The notes under the pieces are model-generated. The model was not told the origin of the DNA and did not search any database. It saw only the letters and a program-made list of their open reading frames with translations. A stretch of DNA of 64,000 nt from Sphingobium sp. CECT 9361 (lineage in GTDB: Bacteria > Pseudomonadota > Alphaproteobacteria > Sphingomonadales > Sphingomonadaceae), in NCBI RefSeq assembly GCF_918741285.1, contig NZ_CAKKNC010000001.1:248001-312000 (forward strand), read 5' to 3'. This document shows, piece by piece, positions 54,485 through 63,667 of the stretch; position 1 is the first letter of the stretch, and the number at the start of each line of letters is the position of its first letter. A program made the position numbers and the translations under genes.

Positions 54485-55054
54485 GTGGTAAAACTCAATC
54501 GCATCTACACCCGCACCGGCGATGCGGGGACCACCGGCCTTGTCGATGGATCGCGCGTTGCCAAGCATGATCCGCGCATGGCGGCGATTGGCGATGTCGA
54601 CGAAGCGAACAGCGCCATTGGCGTGGCCGTCGTAGCATTGGGTGACACGGCGGAAGCCACTGCGCTGCGCGTGATCCAGAACGATCTGTTCGATCTGGGC
54701 GCCGATCTGGCGACGCCCGGCGAAGATTTTACACCCAGCCCCATGGCCCTGCGCATCATTGCGACGCAGGTCGCCCGGTTGGAAGCGGAAATCGACGCGA
54801 TGAACGAGAGTCTGTCGCCGCTCAACAGCTTCATCCTGCCGGGCGGATCGAATGCCGCAGCCGCCGTGCATCTGGCGCGCGCCATCGTGCGCCGTGCGGA
54901 ACGCAGTGCTACGCTGGCGGCGCAGAGCGTGTCGATTAACCCGCAGGCGCTTGCGTATATCAATCGGCTTTCCGACTATTTATTCGTGCTCGCGCGGCGG
55001 GTAAATGATAATGGTGCCGCCGATGTGAAGTGGGTGCCCGGCGCTTCGCGCTGA
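54485..55054 (+). CDS. Cob(I)yrinic acid a,c-diamide adenosyltransferase (PduO type)
   Basis: Adds the adenosyl group to reduced corrinoid to give adenosylcobalamin. 189 residues. N-terminal ATP motif RIYTRTGDAGTTGLVDGSRV, then DVDEANSAIGVA, FDLGADLATP, and FILPGGSNAAAAVHLARAIVRRAER, the PduO/ATR signature. The start is GTG, three bases after the stop of the twin-TM gene. No cobalamin riboswitch was seen upstream. Confidence 0.94.
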   Translation: MVKLNRIYTRTGDAGTTGLVDGSRVAKHDPRMAAIGDVDEANSAIGVAVVALGDTAEATALRVIQNDLFDLGADLATPGEDFTPSPMALRIIATQVARLEAEIDAMNESLSPLNSFILPGGSNAAAAVHLARAIVRRAERSATLAAQSVSINPQALAYINRLSDYLFVLARRVNDNGAADVKWVPGASR

Positions 55055-55139
55055 TAAATATCGTCAAAGGCGGGACATAATTTCGATTTCGTGCGCTTCA
55101 TAACCGGAAGAGCGGTCAACCGCGTCGGGAGAGTTGGCA

Positions 55140-56405
55140 GTGACCATCGAATTTCAGAAACAGCATCGGTCCGATCCGGCCAGCCATTTTGCCTCGGTCC
55201 GTGCGCTGAGCGAAGCGCTGGTCCACCCTCTTTCCGATGCCGACGCCACCGGGCAGTCGATGGACGATGCCTCTCCGGCAAAATGGCACCTGGCGCATAT
55301 CACCTGGTTCTTCGAGACGTTCGTGCTGCGCGATCATGTGCCGGGCTATGTCGCGTACGATCCGAAATTCTCCTATCTGTTCAACAGCTATTATGAAGCG
55401 GAAGGTGCGCGGCACGCGCGGCCCCATCGCGGATTGCTGACGCGCCCTTCGCTGGCGGAGATATTCAGCTATCGTCGGCACGTCGACGCTGCGCTTGTCC
55501 AGGCATTGCCCAAGCTATCGCCTGACATACAGGCGCTGGTCACGCTCGGCCTGCATCATGAGCAGCAGCATCAGGAATTGCTCCTTACCGATATCCTTCA
55601 TCTGTTTGCCCAGAACCCTATCGAACCTGCCATGTGGGATGCGCCGAGCGCTCTGCCGGCGCCGATGCCCCAGCCGATCCAGTGGATCGAAGGGCGGCAG
55701 GGGGTCGTGACGACCGGCCATGCGGACGATAGTTTTGCCTTCGATTGCGAAGGGCCGGCGCACGATACGCTGCTAACCCCGCACGCGCTGGCCCATCGTA
55801 CCGTCACCAATGGCGAGTGGATGGAATTCATTGCCGATGGCGGATATGCCGATGCGCGCCACTGGCTGTCCGACGGATGGGCATGGGTACAGCGTGAAGG
55901 CATCGTGGCGCCGCTCTATTGGCGCAAGGACGCACAGGGCTGGACGCGCTTTGGCCATGACGGTCGCCGCCCGGTCAATCCTGCTGCGCCGGTCGCGCAT
56001 ATCAGCCTGTACGAAGCCGACGCCTATGCCAGTTGGGCAGGCGCGCGTTTGCCGACCGAAGCGGAATGGGAAAGTGCGGCGCAAGGTTTCGATCCCGATG
56101 GTGGCAATCAGCTCGACGACGCCCGCTGCCCCCGTCCCCGTGCCTGCGAGCAGGCCGATGGGCTGGCGCAGATGTTCGGCGATGTGTGGGAATGGACCGG
56201 CAGTGCCTATCGCCCCTATCCCGGTTTCCGCGCAGCGGAAGGGGCCGTGGGCGAGTATAATGGCAAGTTCATGTCGGGCCAGTTCATCCTGAAGGGCGGC
56301 AGTTGCGCCACGCCCCGCGGCCATATGCGCCCATCCTACCGCAATTTCTTTTACCCGCATCAGCGCTGGCAGTTCACCGGTCTGCGTCTCGCAAAGGATA
56401 TTTAG
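55140..56405 (+). CDS. egtB: Ergothioneine biosynthesis iron enzyme EgtB
   Basis: Non-heme iron sulfoxide synthase that joins a sulfur donor to hercynine. 421 residues. DinB-like N-terminal domain with AKWHLAHITWFFE and the iron ligands in LHHEQQHQELL (His-x3-His-x-Glu), followed by the C-type-lectin-like FGE-sulfatase domain (WEWTGSAYRPYPGF, LKGGSCATPRGHMRPSYRNFF). The GTG at 55140 was preferred as GGGAGAG lies about seven bases upstream; a TTG at 55134 is too close. It is four bases upstream of egtD, together making a two-gene pathway cassette. Confidence 0.93.
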   Translation: MTIEFQKQHRSDPASHFASVRALSEALVHPLSDADATGQSMDDASPAKWHLAHITWFFETFVLRDHVPGYVAYDPKFSYLFNSYYEAEGARHARPHRGLLTRPSLAEIFSYRRHVDAALVQALPKLSPDIQALVTLGLHHEQQHQELLLTDILHLFAQNPIEPAMWDAPSALPAPMPQPIQWIEGRQGVVTTGHADDSFAFDCEGPAHDTLLTPHALAHRTVTNGEWMEFIADGGYADARHWLSDGWAWVQREGIVAPLYWRKDAQGWTRFGHDGRRPVNPAAPVAHISLYEADAYASWAGARLPTEAEWESAAQGFDPDGGNQLDDARCPRPRACEQADGLAQMFGDVWEWTGSAYRPYPGFRAAEGAVGEYNGKFMSGQFILKGGSCATPRGHMRPSYRNFFYPHQRWQFTGLRLAKDI

Positions 56406-56409
56406 AACG

Positions 56410-57369
56410 ATGCTGCTGACGCTCGACCGGGACGTCCCGACCACCGCTGTCGACCCCGCCTTTCGCCGGGATATTATCGACGGCCTGCGCCAAAGCCCCA
56501 AACGCACCTCCGCACGCTGGTTCTACGACCATCGCGGGTCGGAATTGTTCGAAGCCATCACCGATCTGCCCGAATATTATCCCACCCGCACCGAAACGGC
56601 GTTGCTGGCAGCGCATTGCCGGGAAGTGGGCACGCTGACCGGCGCGGGACGGGCAGTCATCGAATTTGGCGCAGGCAGCGCCATCAAGACGCCGCATCTG
56701 CTGTCCGCCATAGCGCCAGGCGCTTATGTGCCAGTGGATATCAGCGGCGATTTTCTGCGCGAAAGCAGCATCGTGCTGGCCGGGCAATTCCCCGATCTTC
56801 CGGTGCTGCCGGTCGAGGCGGACTTTACCGATGCGGTAACGCTGCCCGATGCGGTGCGGGGCATGCCGAAACTCGGCTTTTTCCCCGGATCGACCATCGG
56901 CAACATGACGCCTTATGAAGCGGTCGATCTGCTCCGCGCCATGCGGGCGTCGCTGGGCGACGGCGCGATGCTGCTGATCGGCATGGACCGGGTGAAGGAC
57001 GAAGCCGTGCTGGTTCGCGCCTATGACGATGCGCAGGGCGTTACGGCGGCCTTCAACCTCAATCTGCTGACCCGAATCAACCGCGAACTGCATGGCACCA
57101 TTCCCATGGATGCCTTCGCGCACAAGGCGATCTGGAACGACGCAGCGGCCCGGATCGAAATGCATCTGGTCGCGACGCGCAGCACAGCGTTCACGGTCGA
57201 TGGCGTCGTGTTCGCGCTGGAGGAAGGCGAAAGCATCCACACCGAGAACAGCCACAAATATGGCCCCCGCGATGCGCGGCTGCTGCTGCGTGCCGGCGGC
57301 TGGCTGCCGACTCATGAATGGACCGACGCGGGCGATCAGTTTGCGCTGATGCTTGCGACGGTAGCGTAA
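56410..57369 (+). CDS. egtD: L-histidine N-alpha-methyltransferase EgtD
   Basis: SAM-dependent enzyme that trimethylates histidine to hercynine, the first step of ergothioneine synthesis. 319 residues. Blocks: KRTSARWFYDHRGSELFEAI, LPEYYPTRTE, VIEFGAGSAIKTPHLL (SAM site), FFPGSTIGNM and ENSHKYGP. It follows egtB by four bases. The gamma-glutamyl steps (egtA, egtC) and the beta-lyase (egtE) are not here, so they must be elsewhere or a different donor is used. Confidence 0.94.
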   Translation: MLLTLDRDVPTTAVDPAFRRDIIDGLRQSPKRTSARWFYDHRGSELFEAITDLPEYYPTRTETALLAAHCREVGTLTGAGRAVIEFGAGSAIKTPHLLSAIAPGAYVPVDISGDFLRESSIVLAGQFPDLPVLPVEADFTDAVTLPDAVRGMPKLGFFPGSTIGNMTPYEAVDLLRAMRASLGDGAMLLIGMDRVKDEAVLVRAYDDAQGVTAAFNLNLLTRINRELHGTIPMDAFAHKAIWNDAAARIEMHLVATRSTAFTVDGVVFALEEGESIHTENSHKYGPRDARLLLRAGGWLPTHEWTDAGDQFALMLATVA

Positions 57370-57480
57370 TGCGCGACCCTATTGTGCCGCGCGTTGCGCG
57401 TCCCCTCTGATTTTTGCCATAGCCTCGGCCTGCCTGTCCGGGTAGATGGCGGAACGGCATAATATCGAGAGGGAATGACA

Positions 57481-58350
57481 ATGCAGGCTGTGGGTATCAT
57501 CGGCGCGGGGCAAATGGGCGCAGGCATTGCGCAGGTTTCAGCGCAGGCAGGCTATGACGTGTTTCTGGCCGATGTGGACGTCGCGCGTGCTCAGGCGGGC
57601 AAGGATGGTATCGTCAAGCAGCTCAAGCGACTGGTCGAAAAGGAAAAGCTGACGGCCGATGCGGCGGACGCCGCAATCGCGCGGATCATGCCCGTCGGCG
57701 ACTATTCCAGCATGCGTGCTGCCGGTCTCATCATCGAAGCGGCGACCGAGCGTGAAGAGATCAAGCGCGTCATTTTCGCCAAGGCCGCCGAAGTGCTCGC
57801 CCCCGACGCGGTGCTGGCGACGAACACGTCCTCCATTTCGATCACGCGGCTGGCGCAGGCATCCTCCGATCCCAGCCGTTTCGTCGGCATCCATTTCTTC
57901 AACCCTGTCCCGCTGATGGGGTTGGTCGAAGTCATTCACGGGCTGGCCACCAGCGAGCAGACGGTCAAGGTTGCAAGCGACTTCGCCACGAAAGTCGGCA
58001 AGCAGTCGGTGATCGTGAAGGACAGCCCCTGTTTCGTCGTCAACCGCATCCTCGTGCCGATGCTCAACGAAGCCTTCTTCGCGCTTGGCGAAGGTGTCGG
58101 ATCGGTGAAGGATATCGACATGGGCCTGAAACTGGGCGCGGGTCATCCCATGGGTCCGCTCACCCTTGCGGACATGATCGGGCTGGACACGCTGCTCGAA
58201 GTGCTGCGCGTCCTGCAGAACGACTTTGGCGATCCCAAATATCGTCCCGCACCGATCCTCGTCAAATATGTCGAAGCGGGCTGGTATGGCCGCAAGACGG
58301 GCCGGGGCTTCTATGATTATTCGGGTGCGGAACCTGTTCCGACGATTTAA
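57481..58350 (+). CDS. 3-hydroxyacyl-CoA (3-hydroxybutyryl-CoA) dehydrogenase
   Basis: 289-residue NAD-dependent dehydrogenase. [15 protein letters not shown] dinucleotide fold, [40 protein letters not shown] with the catalytic His and [16 protein letters not shown]. It interconverts acetoacetyl-CoA and 3-hydroxybutyryl-CoA or related fatty-acid intermediates. The ATG at 57481 fits GAGAGGG seven bases upstream; the ATG at 57475 is too close. A repeat follows. Confidence 0.93.
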   Translation: MQAVGIIGAGQMGAGIAQVSAQAGYDVFLADVDVARAQAGKDGIVKQLKRLVEKEKLTADAADAAIARIMPVGDYSSMRAAGLIIEAATEREEIKRVIFAKAAEVLAPDAVLATNTSSISITRLAQASSDPSRFVGIHFFNPVPLMGLVEVIHGLATSEQTVKVASDFATKVGKQSVIVKDSPCFVVNRILVPMLNEAFFALGEGVGSVKDIDMGLKLGAGHPMGPLTLADMIGLDTLLEVLRVLQNDFGDPKYRPAPILVKYVEAGWYGRKTGRGFYDYSGAEPVPTI

Positions 58351-58363
58351 CGGATGGCTTATA

Positions 58364-58437
58364 CCGTTCGGGCTGAGCCTGTCGAAGCCTGCTCTTTCTT
58401 AAGAAGTGCAGCCCTTCGACAAGCTCAGGGCGAACGG
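58364..58437. repeat. Inverted repeat (REP-like)
   Basis: Two arms of near complement, one with CCGTTCGGGCTGAGCCTGTC and GAAG and the other with CTTCGACAAGCTCAGGGCG and AACGG. This palindrome type is a common intergenic repeat in alphaproteobacteria. It lies between convergent genes. Confidence 0.82.
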
Positions 58438-58480
58438 AGGCAAGGGGACTAACCAGTCGGACTAATAGGAAGCGCTGTAT

Positions 58481-59809
58481 TTACCGCCGCGCGACCAGCA
58501 GCTTGTCGATCTTGCGCCCGTCCATGTCGACGATCTCGAACCGCCATCCCTGATCGTCGAAATGCTCGCCCACTTCGGGCAGATGCTTGAGCACCCACAG
58601 CGCATGGCCCGCGACGGTGGCGTAATCGCGATCCTCCGACAGTTCGATGCCGATCCGGTCGGCCAGCAGGTCCACGGGCATCTGCCCCGAGACCAGCAAG
58701 CTGCCATCCTCCCGCTCGACGACATCGGGTTCGTCATACAGATCGCGGTCGGACGCAAACTCTCCGGCAATCGCGGACAGCAGATCGGCGGGGGTGAGGA
58801 TCCCTTCGAAATGCCCATATTCGTCATGCACCATGACCATCGGCACATCGGCGCGGCGCAGCACTTCCAGCGCGTCCATCGCATCCACCTGATCCGGCAC
58901 CACTTCGGCGCGGCGCATCAGCGCGCGCAGATCGAGCGTTTCGCCGCGGAACAGCGCGGACATGATGTCGCGCGCCTGGACGATGCCGACGATGTCCTCG
59001 ACCGATCCTTGCCCCACGGGCAGGCGAGTGCGCGGCGTTTCCAGCAACCGCGCGCGAATCGCATCGCCGTCCGCATTTACATCGATCCAGTCGACCTCCA
59101 TCCGCTGCGTCATGACTTCGCGTACCGGGCGGTCGGCCAGACGCACGACGCCCGAAATGATCGCACGCTCGCTTTCCTCGATCACGCCCGACTTGCTGGC
59201 TTCGGCGACGATGAGGTGCAGTTCCTCCGCCGTCACATGGCTTTCGGATTCGCGCTTCATGCCCAATATCCTGAAGATCAGCGCGCTGCTGCCATCCAGC
59301 AGCCAGACGACCGGCGCAGTGACTTTCGACAGCCACAGCATCGGGCGCGCCATGATGACGGCAATGGGTTCGGGCGCGCGCAACGCGAATTGCTTGGGCA
59401 CCAGTTCGCCGACGATCAGCGACGCATAAGTGGTGATGCCGATCACGAGGGCGAACCCGACCGACTGCGCCGTGTCCGGATCGATGCCCAGCCCCAGCCG
59501 CGCAATCCGCGAACCGACCGGGCCGCCCAGACTCGCACCCGAATAGGCACCCGCCAAAATGCCGATCAGGGTAATGCCGATCTGAACCGTCGAAAGAAAT
59601 TTGCCGGGGTCCGCCGATAGCATCAGGGCAACGGTCGCGCCTTTGCTTCCGCTCTTCTCAAGCCCCTGCAACCGTGCCTTGCGCGCCGACACGATGGCCA
59701 GTTCCGACATGGCGAATACGCCATTCAGCGCGATGAGCGCCAGGATGATGACGACGTCTGCCCAGGGAAAGGGCGTCAGCGGTGGGAGCGTGGTTGGGAG
59801 ATCGGCCAT
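58481..59809 (-). CDS. CorC/HlyC-type CNNM transporter-like protein with CBS domains
   Basis: 442 residues. DUF21 membrane domain with about four helices (VVIILALIALNGVFAMSELA, FLSTVQIGITLIGILAGAYSGASLG), a pair of CBS domains (VMTQRMEVDWIDVN, VPMVMVHDEYGHFEGILTPADLL) and the C-terminal transporter-associated (CorC_HlyC) domain with DYATVAGHALWVLKHLPEVGE. Members are linked to magnesium or cobalt efflux and were once called hemolysins. It is convergent with the dehydrogenase gene across the repeat. Confidence 0.92.
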   Translation of the reverse strand: MADLPTTLPPLTPFPWADVVIILALIALNGVFAMSELAIVSARKARLQGLEKSGSKGATVALMLSADPGKFLSTVQIGITLIGILAGAYSGASLGGPVGSRIARLGLGIDPDTAQSVGFALVIGITTYASLIVGELVPKQFALRAPEPIAVIMARPMLWLSKVTAPVVWLLDGSSALIFRILGMKRESESHVTAEELHLIVAEASKSGVIEESERAIISGVVRLADRPVREVMTQRMEVDWIDVNADGDAIRARLLETPRTRLPVGQGSVEDIVGIVQARDIMSALFRGETLDLRALMRRAEVVPDQVDAMDALEVLRRADVPMVMVHDEYGHFEGILTPADLLSAIAGEFASDRDLYDEPDVVEREDGSLLVSGQMPVDLLADRIGIELSEDRDYATVAGHALWVLKHLPEVGEHFDDQGWRFEIVDMDGRKIDKLLVARR

Positions 59810-59959
59810 GGTGGTCGATTACCCTAATGCCGCTATTCTGTCGGTTTCACAACAGCTACCTCATCCCCCGTTCAGTTCGCTTGTGGAACAAAGGCCGGTA
59901 CAGGCTGTTTATCGCCGCACCAAGGCGCGTTGGACACGCTTAGAGAGGGACATTTTACT

Positions 59960-60637
59960 ATGAAAATTGCACAGAAAATTCTTGGCACCGCCGGTCTGGG
60001 CGCGATGATGCTCACGGCGGCGTGCACGACCGATCCGAACACGGGCCAGCGCACCATTTCGAAGGCAGCCATCGGTGGCATCGGCGGCGCGTTGGGCGGC
60101 TATCTGCTGGGCGATCTGGTCGGCGGACGCCGCGACCGCACGGAAAAGATCGTGGGCGCAGGCATTGGCGGACTCGCGGGCGCGGGTATCGGCGCCTACA
60201 TGGACGCACAGGAACGCAAGCTGCGCGAACAAACCGCAGGGTCGGGCGTGGACGTGATCCGCGATGGCGACAACCTGTTGCTGCGTATGCCCTCTGGCAT
60301 CACCTTCGCCTATAACGACGCGGCAGTGCAGCCGCAGTTCCAGCCGACGCTGAACGATGTCGCAGCAGTGCTGGCGCAATATCCCAAGACCTATATCGAC
60401 GTATATGGTCATACGGACAGCGATGGATCGGATGCGTATAACCAGACCCTGTCAGAGCGCCGCGCGACTTCGGTGGCGAATTATCTGAACAGCAAGGGCG
60501 TGCAGTCTGCGCGCATCGCGACGCGCGGCTATGGCGAAACCCAGCCCATCGCGTCCAACGCAACCGAGGAAGGCAAAGCCGCCAACCGCCGCGTCGAAAT
60601 CAAGATCGTCCCGGTAACCGAAGGCGATATGCGCTAA
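59960..60637 (+). CDS. OmpA-family lipoprotein (YiaD-like)
   Basis: 225 residues. Lipoprotein signal MKIAQKILGTAGLGAMMLTAA followed by Cys, a Gly-rich segment with GGIGGALGGYLLGDLVGG and GAGIGGLAGAGIGAYM (Gly-zipper), then the peptidoglycan-binding OmpA C-terminal domain (VYGHTDSDGSDAYNQTLSERRA and YGETQPIASN). It tethers the outer membrane to the cell wall. The ATG at 59960 was chosen for the lipobox; a longer frame upstream adds non-signal residues. Confidence 0.92.
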   Translation: MKIAQKILGTAGLGAMMLTAACTTDPNTGQRTISKAAIGGIGGALGGYLLGDLVGGRRDRTEKIVGAGIGGLAGAGIGAYMDAQERKLREQTAGSGVDVIRDGDNLLLRMPSGITFAYNDAAVQPQFQPTLNDVAAVLAQYPKTYIDVYGHTDSDGSDAYNQTLSERRATSVANYLNSKGVQSARIATRGYGETQPIASNATEEGKAANRRVEIKIVPVTEGDMR

Positions 60638-60650
60638 TCGTAAAAAGTCT

Positions 60651-60690
60651 GGAGCAGGTCGGTATCCGATAGCATCGGTCGACCTGCTCC
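60651..60690. repeat. Long branched hairpin after the OmpA-family gene
   Basis: Outer arms GGAGCAGGTCG and CGACCTGCTCC (11 pairs) enclose an inner CCGAT/ATCGG stem. No T tract follows, so it may be a repeat or a factor-dependent end rather than a simple terminator. Confidence 0.75.
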
Positions 60691-60871
60691 AATGACATGT
60701 TCTGAAGCCCTTTTACGCTCTTCCGCTCTTCGTCATTATGCGAACTGCTGGAAATGACACAAGAAAATGGGCGTTTTATATGGGCTGTATCCGCATCTGC
60801 GATAGGGCGATGCATGGCTGAATGCCCCCATTAGCTGCCCAAAAACCACGCGACACATGAACGCAACATAA

Positions 60872-60889
60872 GCGTCATCCCCTTTTCAC
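60872..60889 (+). promoter_or_regulatory. Weak candidate Pho box upstream of phoX
   Basis: GCGTCAT, four bases, TTTTCAC: two heptamers at 11-base spacing, the layout of a PhoB box (CTGTCAT repeats). Match is partial. It lies about 107 bases before the phoX start, and phoX is PhoB-regulated in other bacteria. Confidence 0.3.
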
Positions 60890-60995
60890 GGTGCAGCCAT
60901 CTGCACGTCATGGATTGCTGCAATAGGTCTCCCCGCGCAATCGCGGCGTCTCGCCGCCCCGTCTTCGCAAGACGGACAAACATGGGGAAAAACCA

Positions 60996-62876
60996 ATGTC
61001 TCATCTGACCGACGCGGCGCGTGCGCCGTTCCGTGACACCCATCTTGCGATCGAAGCGGGCGACAATAGCCTGGAAGCGATCGTTGCTGCCAATCCGTCG
61101 CGCCGTTCGATTTTGAAGAACAGCCTCTTCGGCCTCACCATGCTGCCGGCGCTGGGTGCGCTCGCAGCGTGCGACGACGACGATGACGTCACTCCTACGC
61201 CAACCCCCACGCCGCCGCCCCCGCCGCCGCCGCCCGCACCCAGCTATGCGATTGGCTTTGGCTCGGTCGCCCTCAACCGCAACGACATGGTCAGCGTGCC
61301 TACCGGCTACACCGTGGACGTTATGCTGAAAGCTGGCGATCTGGTTGAAGCGGGCACGGCCTATGCGCCGGGCAGCTTCCCGTCCAGCGCGACCCAGACC
61401 AACGCCTGGGCTGGCGGCAACCATGACGGCATGGAATATTTCCCGCTGTCGGGCGTCGATCCGAACACCGGCGGTCTGCTGGCGATCAACTTCGAATATC
61501 CCGACCTCAACATCCTGTTCCCCGGTGCCTTCACGGTCGGCAGTGGCACAGCGGATGAGAAGGCCATCGTCCTGTCCGCAGTCGGTGTCGCCGTGGTCGA
61601 AGTCGCGAAGGGTACGGACGGCAAGTTCGCGGTCAAGGCCGGTTCGCGCTACAACAAACGGTACAGCGGCAACACCAACTTCCGCGTTTCGGGCCCCGCC
61701 GCCGGTGTCCTGCCCGGCACGATCAAGGGCACGTTGAACAACTGCGCGTCGGGCCGCACGCCCTGGGATACCTACCTCACCTGCGAGGAAACGACGAACA
61801 ACTACATCGACCCCGCACAGCCCGCGACGAGCTATGGCTGGGTATGCGAGATCGATCCGCTGCTGGAACTGGCACCGGCCACCAAGCGCACCGCGATGGG
61901 CCGGTTCAGTCACGAAAACGTGGCGTTCCTGACCGATAACGCCAACCGCGTCGCTTTCTACATGGGCGACGACTCTACGCCTGGCTGCATCTACAAGTTC
62001 GTCCCCGACCGGGCCTATAACCCGCAGAACCGCGCCGCGAATACCGATCTGCTGGACAATGGCACTCTGTACGTCGCGCGTTTCAACGCAAACGGCACAG
62101 GCGAGTGGCGCGCTCTGGTACAGGGCCAGAACGGCCTCGTCCCCGGTGCCTCCGATCCGCTCAACGTTCCCAACAGTGCCACGGCGCCGACCCCGGCGAC
62201 TGTCAACTTCAACAATCAGGCCGATGTGCTCGTCAACACCGCCTCGGCCGCCCGCGTCGCTGGCGGTACGCAGATGGACCGTCCGGAGTGGATCACGGTA
62301 GCCCCGAACAAGCAGGCGATCTACGTCACGCTGACCAACAATAGCGGCCGTCGCAACGTCGACGCGCCGAACCCGCGGACGGCCAACCTGTGCGGCCATA
62401 TCCTGAAGTTCCGGGAGACCGACGATTCGCCGCTCGCCACGGGCTTCACCTGGGAAGTGTTCCTGCTCGCCGGTAACCCCGCGCTTGCCGAGGATAATCT
62501 GAAGGGCAACATCAACGGCGATATCTTCTCCAGCCCCGACGGCCTGCGTATCGACCCGCAGGGCCGCCTGTGGGTGCAGACCGATCACAATCTGACTGGC
62601 TCTGTAGGGACTATCGGCGGTGTGGCGCAGACGCAGGAAAGCGCGTTCGGCAACAACAGCATGTATCATGTCGACCAGACGTCAAAGCTGTCCAAGCGGT
62701 TCCTGGTGGGCCCGGTCGGCTGCGAGATCACCGGCATTGCCTATACGCCGGACCTCAAGAACTTCTTCATCAACATCCAGCACCCCACGGGTAACTGGCC
62801 GGTGGCGGGGCAGCTGCCGCGCTCTTCCACCATCGTGGTGAGCCGCACGGACGCGCAGCCGGTCGGCAACTGATCG
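60996..62876 (+). CDS. phoX: PhoX-family alkaline phosphatase, Tat lipoprotein
   Basis: 625 residues (DUF839). Long N-terminal region with twin-arginine motif in NPSRRSILKNSLF and lipobox LAAC, so it is probably exported folded by Tat and lipid-anchored. An acidic run and a Thr-Pro/poly-Pro linker (residues 67-85) separate the anchor from the catalytic beta-propeller. Conserved blocks include GGNHDGMEYFPL, NCASGRTPWDTYLTCEE, GRFSHENVAF and DRPEWITVAP, which hold calcium and iron ligands in known PhoX. It releases phosphate from organic esters. The end was taken to include the TGA at 62871-62873; the terminator follows. Confidence 0.9.
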
Positions 62877-62898
62877 GGCGTTTCATACGACGAACGGA

Positions 62899-62924
62899 AA
62901 GGCCGGGAGCGATCCCGGCCTTTT
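62899..62924 (+). terminator. Terminator after phoX
   Basis: Stem AAGGCCGGGA/TCCCGGCCTT around loop GCGA, ending in a T tract. Confidence 0.92.
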
Positions 62925-62983
62925 CTGTCTTTGGGATGGCCTGTGCGGGCGCACAACCGCCGCACATCCGGCGAAAGCGGTCA

Positions 62984-63514
62984 TTAATCCAGCTTGCGGA
63001 TTGTCTCTTCCAGCGTGGCGACGGTCATTCCGAATTTCCGGATGGTCATCGCATTGTGGACCGACAGGCCGTCGGGCCGCAGCGTCAGTTTCTGTTCGGC
63101 CTGCAATCCGCCCTTCATGGCGAAGCGCAGGTTCAGGACATTGTCGGTCATCACGCCCTTTACCGGCCCGGACGCATCGCTGAGCGTTCCTTCATAGCGG
63201 CCCGGCGCAACCATGCGAATACGCCAGGATCGGTTCTTGACCGGCTTGCCTTCCTCGGCGACGACTTGCGATACGGCAAGGGCGCCATCGGCTTCGACGC
63301 GGCCCGTGCTGTCGACATGAATGGCCTTGGCGCGGGACATCATGACCTTCAATCGTGCATCGCCCACCGTTCGTCCGGCGAAAAACGCTGCCGGATCGAA
63401 TTTTCGCGCGGGTGGGGCTGCGCCGATGCTCGTCGATACGCATAGCAGGCCAAGCGAGAGCAGCGCGCCCGCGCGCGTTCGCACCACATTATAACGACAG
63501 GGATTCGCCAACAT
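62984..63514 (-). CDS. DUF3833-family periplasmic protein
   Basis: 176 residues. Signal peptide (RAGALLSLGLLCVSTSIGAA), then FAGRTVGDARLKVM, VDSTGRVEADGALAVSQVV, SWRIRMVAPGRYEGTLSD and VHNAMTIRKFGMTVATLEET, which match the DUF3833 pattern of short lipocalin-like proteins. No lipid-anchoring Cys is evident, unlike many relatives. The start at 63514 is ATG. It is convergent with phoX and followed upstream by lepA. Function unknown. Confidence 0.8.
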   Translation of the reverse strand: MLANPCRYNVVRTRAGALLSLGLLCVSTSIGAAPPARKFDPAAFFAGRTVGDARLKVMMSRAKAIHVDSTGRVEADGALAVSQVVAEEGKPVKNRSWRIRMVAPGRYEGTLSDASGPVKGVMTDNVLNLRFAMKGGLQAEQKLTLRPDGLSVHNAMTIRKFGMTVATLEETIRKLD

Positions 63515-63667
63515 CGCGTGAGACTACGCGCATGGCGTCGCCCTCACAATGCAACAGCCTGGATATTATTCTGCCCCAGATTCGCTGGAGCAATCGCAGC
63601 GCTACTTAAGTGCGACCGGAGCTTTTCAGGCTCGCGGGTTCCGTCCCAGCGAAGCGTTGCGACGCGT

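Larger units (their letters stand above)
60638..60995. other. 358-base intergenic stretch before phoX
   Basis: It contains a long hairpin (60651-60690) and a weak Pho-box-like site (60872-60889). No gene is seen on either strand. Confidence 0.6.

Noticed and set aside
53348..54871. 507-codon open frame on the minus strand
   Set aside because: Antisense to gluQ, the twin-TM gene and the adenosyltransferase; all three have recognisable motifs.
60831..62669. 612-codon open frame on the minus strand
   Set aside because: Antisense shadow of phoX.
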